From Sulfurimonas sp. (GTDB lineage: Bacteria > Campylobacterota > Campylobacteria > Campylobacterales > Sulfurimonadaceae), in assembly GCA_003978475.1 (NCBI GenBank), contig QNZR01000209.1:1-8112 (forward strand): DNA of 8,112 nt. Reading direction: 5' to 3'. A model generated the notes under the pieces. That model was not told the DNA's origin and did no database searches. It was given only the letters and a program-made list of their open reading frames with translations. Made by a program: the position numbers and the translations under genes. This document shows, piece after piece, positions 6,413 to 8,112 of this stretch (the first letter of the stretch is position 1; each line of letters starts with the position of its first letter).

Positions 6413-6963
6413 TGCCACTGCTCTTTTTTAATCTGAACGTGTCCCAGGTTCGCCGAGTCGTAAAAAAAGTGCGACTGGAAGTTTTGAAGTCTGTTATTAT
6501 CGGGATGGGCGGCGACGGTAGCCGTAATTCTTTTGATCTCTTTAGAGGCGCCATAGGCAATGGTTGCAGAGAGATTATAGCGGTTTAGCGTACCCACACT
6601 GATGGGTTCAAGATAGCCGTTATAATCGTCAATGTCATCGGCATCGCCTCCTTCAGAACCCAGTGTTGAAGCGCTAAGTGTTGTATTGATACAGTTTCGA
6701 GACCCGACAAACCCGCCGATTCGGTAATCTGTACAGGTGTGTTCCGTGGTACGGAGTATCTTGCCTGCAACCAGCGTGTTTTCGTCCCACGCCAATCGGG
6801 AGATGGAACCGATAAGTACGTAGGCATGAAAGAGGGCATCTTCTTTCATGCTTAGTGCCATCGCTTTATTGGAGGCAAAGATGATTTTAGGTACCACCGT
6901 AAAGACAACAGCAATAATGAGAATGGTGAAAATCATCTCAATAAGGGTCAGTGCGCGTCGCAT
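6409..6963 (-). CDS. mshD: MshD/GspI/PilV-like minor prepilin
   Basis: Prepilin-like protein of 184 aa: leader MRRA, then LTLIEMIFTILIIAVVFTVV with Leu rather than Phe at +1 and Glu at +5 (residue 9). The helix continues to about residue 30. The globular part has two cysteines (Cys77, Cys91) and an acidic loop DADDIDDYNGYLEP (107-120), reminiscent of the acidic D-D-x-x-G loop annotated in MshD-like proteins; that similarity is from memory and not checked. WDEN (59-62) after the helix is a pattern common in PilV/GspI-type proteins. The ATG follows the TAA of the MshQ-like gene with no gap (TAAATG at 6966-6961). Its last bases overlap the MshO-like start (ATGA). The D-O-P order of the three genes agrees with the msh locus of Vibrio; the exact family name is inference. 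Confidence 0.7.
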   Translation of the reverse strand: MRRALTLIEMIFTILIIAVVFTVVPKIIFASNKAMALSMKEDALFHAYVLIGSISRLAWDENTLVAGKILRTTEHTCTDYRIGGFVGSRNCINTTLSASTLGSEGGDADDIDDYNGYLEPISVGTLNRYNLSATIAYGASKEIKRITATVAAHPDNNRLQNFQSHFFYDSANLGHVQIKKEQWQ

Positions 6964-8112
6964 TTACCGAAATACCTTGACACCCTGTTTATTGTACTCG
7001 CCCCGGTCATACACTTTGGTATTGCCGCCTTTGTAGGTTCCCGAAGAGATCGTGTCCAGACTGCTTTCGTCCTGAAATACATAGATAAAACAGGGGTGGG
7101 ACGTACACTTGGAATTGATGGCATCATTGTAACGTGAGCCAAATGACTGGGGAATATACCAGAGCCACGGTTTGGTTTTTACATGTAAAATATGGCGTCC
7201 GTCATGTCGGGGCAGGGTGAGGGTAATGGTGCCGTTGTTTGGGGAAGAAATGTCGGTACTTGAGAGGCTAAAGGTCACCGGTGGCGTATAGGTGCTTCCG
7301 GAGGTCGCTTCAACGGCAGAGATGTCGCCAAAGAGGGCATTGTTGTGCCGCTCATTACGCCACCATGCCAAAGAGTTACGTTGAAATCCATTGGTGTAGG
7401 TACTTTTTTGGGTGTCGTAAACTTCAATGTCAATAGGGTTGGCGGCATTGTCTTGAGAAGTTTTCATATCTGTCGTTTTGAGTCGGGCATAATAAAACGA
7501 GAGGTTTCCGTCATTAAGCGTTGTGTCGTCATAGCGTACTTTAGATACGGTTGCACCGGTAAAGGTTGCTTTTAGCCCGCTGATACTAAACGGATTGTAA
7601 GGTTGGTAATAGTTGCGATGAACGTTAAAATCCATAATGGCATAACCGATGCCGTCTTCAAAAAAAGCGGTAGGAATACGCATACTTTGGTTGATGTCAC
7701 GTAACGGAGCATTTTTGATACGGGAGCCATCACTAAAACGACCTTCTGAAGCAGTAAAGTTCATATCGATGCTCTCATTACCGTCGGTAAGAACACCAAA
7801 ACGGATGCTCACATCTTTGGCATAGCAGCTGCTGTTAAAATCTTCTAAAAGCTGATGCTGTTTGTTTGAGGCTTCTACTTTTACATGTAAACTGGCATTC
7901 ATATCACCAATATCGGCCATATAGAGCCAGTTGGTAAGGGTACTGGCATAGAGACGGGTCTGGGTAACGTTAAGCTCATAAGGCAGGAGGGTGAGGTTTT
8001 GATCGTATGGGGCAATCAGGCGCTGGCTGTCATTGGTATCGTCCCGATCAACAAAGGCAAACTCACTGCCGTTAATTTCATGAATTTTGATATTCAGATA
8101 CGACGCCAAGCC
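6964..8112 (-). CDS. mshQ: MshQ-like large extracellular protein, C-terminal part (5' end cut)
   Basis: The frame is open to the window edge (GGC before the TTG at 8109), so this is the last 382 codons of a larger gene; the TTG is not a credible start. The fragment is beta-rich, with many Asn/Asp/Ser/Thr residues and no membrane helix, as expected for a secreted or surface protein. Three points resemble the C-terminal region of MshQ-type proteins (DUF6701-like): NLSFYYARLKTTD (202-214 of the visible fragment), like their FxxGRLRL phrase; NPIDIEVYD (224-232) followed by FQRNSLAWW (242-250); and KPWLWYIP (313-320), like PWLxYDW, with YKGGNTKVYDRGE (359-371) near the end, like their final Y-x-G-x-x-x-x-x-Y-x-R-E. 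Three cysteines are visible (95, 335, 340). It stands directly before four minor pilin genes, which suggests a role as a tip-associated adhesin or accessory protein. The N-terminal domains cannot be seen. Confidence 0.62.
   Translation of the reverse strand, partial: GLASYLNIKIHEINGSEFAFVDRDDTNDSQRLIAPYDQNLTLLPYELNVTQTRLYASTLTNWLYMADIGDMNASLHVKVEASNKQHQLLEDFNSSCYAKDVSIRFGVLTDGNESIDMNFTASEGRFSDGSRIKNAPLRDINQSMRIPTAFFEDGIGYAIMDFNVHRNYYQPYNPFSISGLKATFTGATVSKVRYDDTTLNDGNLSFYYARLKTTDMKTSQDNAANPIDIEVYDTQKSTYTNGFQRNSLAWWRNERHNNALFGDISAVEATSGSTYTPPVTFSLSSTDISSPNNGTITLTLPRHDGRHILHVKTKPWLWYIPQSFGSRYNDAINSKCTSHPCFIYVFQDESSLDTISSGTYKGGNTKVYDRGEYNKQGVKVFR

Noticed and set aside
5076..6963. Recent duplication between the two genes whose proteins both start MRRAL.
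   Set aside because: The shared residues use different codons and similarity ends after the first helix turn, so shared prepilin constraints explain it better than a recent copy.

Overview
Nine genes and part of a tenth fill this window, all on the minus strand, so the operon reads from position 8112 down to position 1. The set is a type IV pilus / type II secretion-like machine of the MSHA (mannose-sensitive haemagglutinin) kind. The short, mostly overlapping genes, the 4-residue prepilin leaders of the form M-[KR]-x-A followed by FTLIE-like helices, and the moderately AT-rich composition suggest a Campylobacterota bacterium of the Sulfurimonas/Sulfuricurvum/Sulfurovum sort. That placement is inference; a gammaproteobacterium with a diverged msh locus cannot be excluded by eye.

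Upstream half (8112 to 4621), the exported/tip module: the C-terminal part of a large MshQ-like extracellular protein (cut by the window edge), then four pilin-like proteins: MshD/GspI-like, MshO/GspJ-like, MshP/GspK-like (Glu5 replaced by Gln) and GspH/FimT-like. Each pilin-like protein carries a 4-residue leader ending in Ala and an even number of cysteines. By analogy with GspH-I-J-K and with FimT/PilV/W/X/PilY1, this set could be the initiating tip complex that presents the MshQ-like protein.

The only real intergenic gap (4584-4620) follows. A good sigma70-type promoter candidate with an extended -10 lies in the last codons of the GspH-like gene and would drive the second half.

Downstream half (4583 to 1), the envelope-spanning module: a MshI-like PilM-PilN fusion, a MshJ/PilO-like inner-membrane protein, a MshK/PilP-like periplasmic protein, a MshL/PilQ-type secretin and a MshM/ExeA-type AAA ATPase (C-terminus cut by the window edge). 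Together they link a cytoplasmic actin-like scaffold through a periplasmic alignment complex to the outer-membrane pore. The assembly ATPase (MshE), platform protein (MshG), prepilin peptidase and an obvious major pilin are not in the window and would have to lie outside it.

Nearly every junction is a stop/start overlap (ATGA, GTGA, TTGA, TGATG, or TAA directly followed by ATG), so the genes are probably translationally coupled. No RNA genes, mobile elements, CRISPR arrays or convincing terminators were seen.
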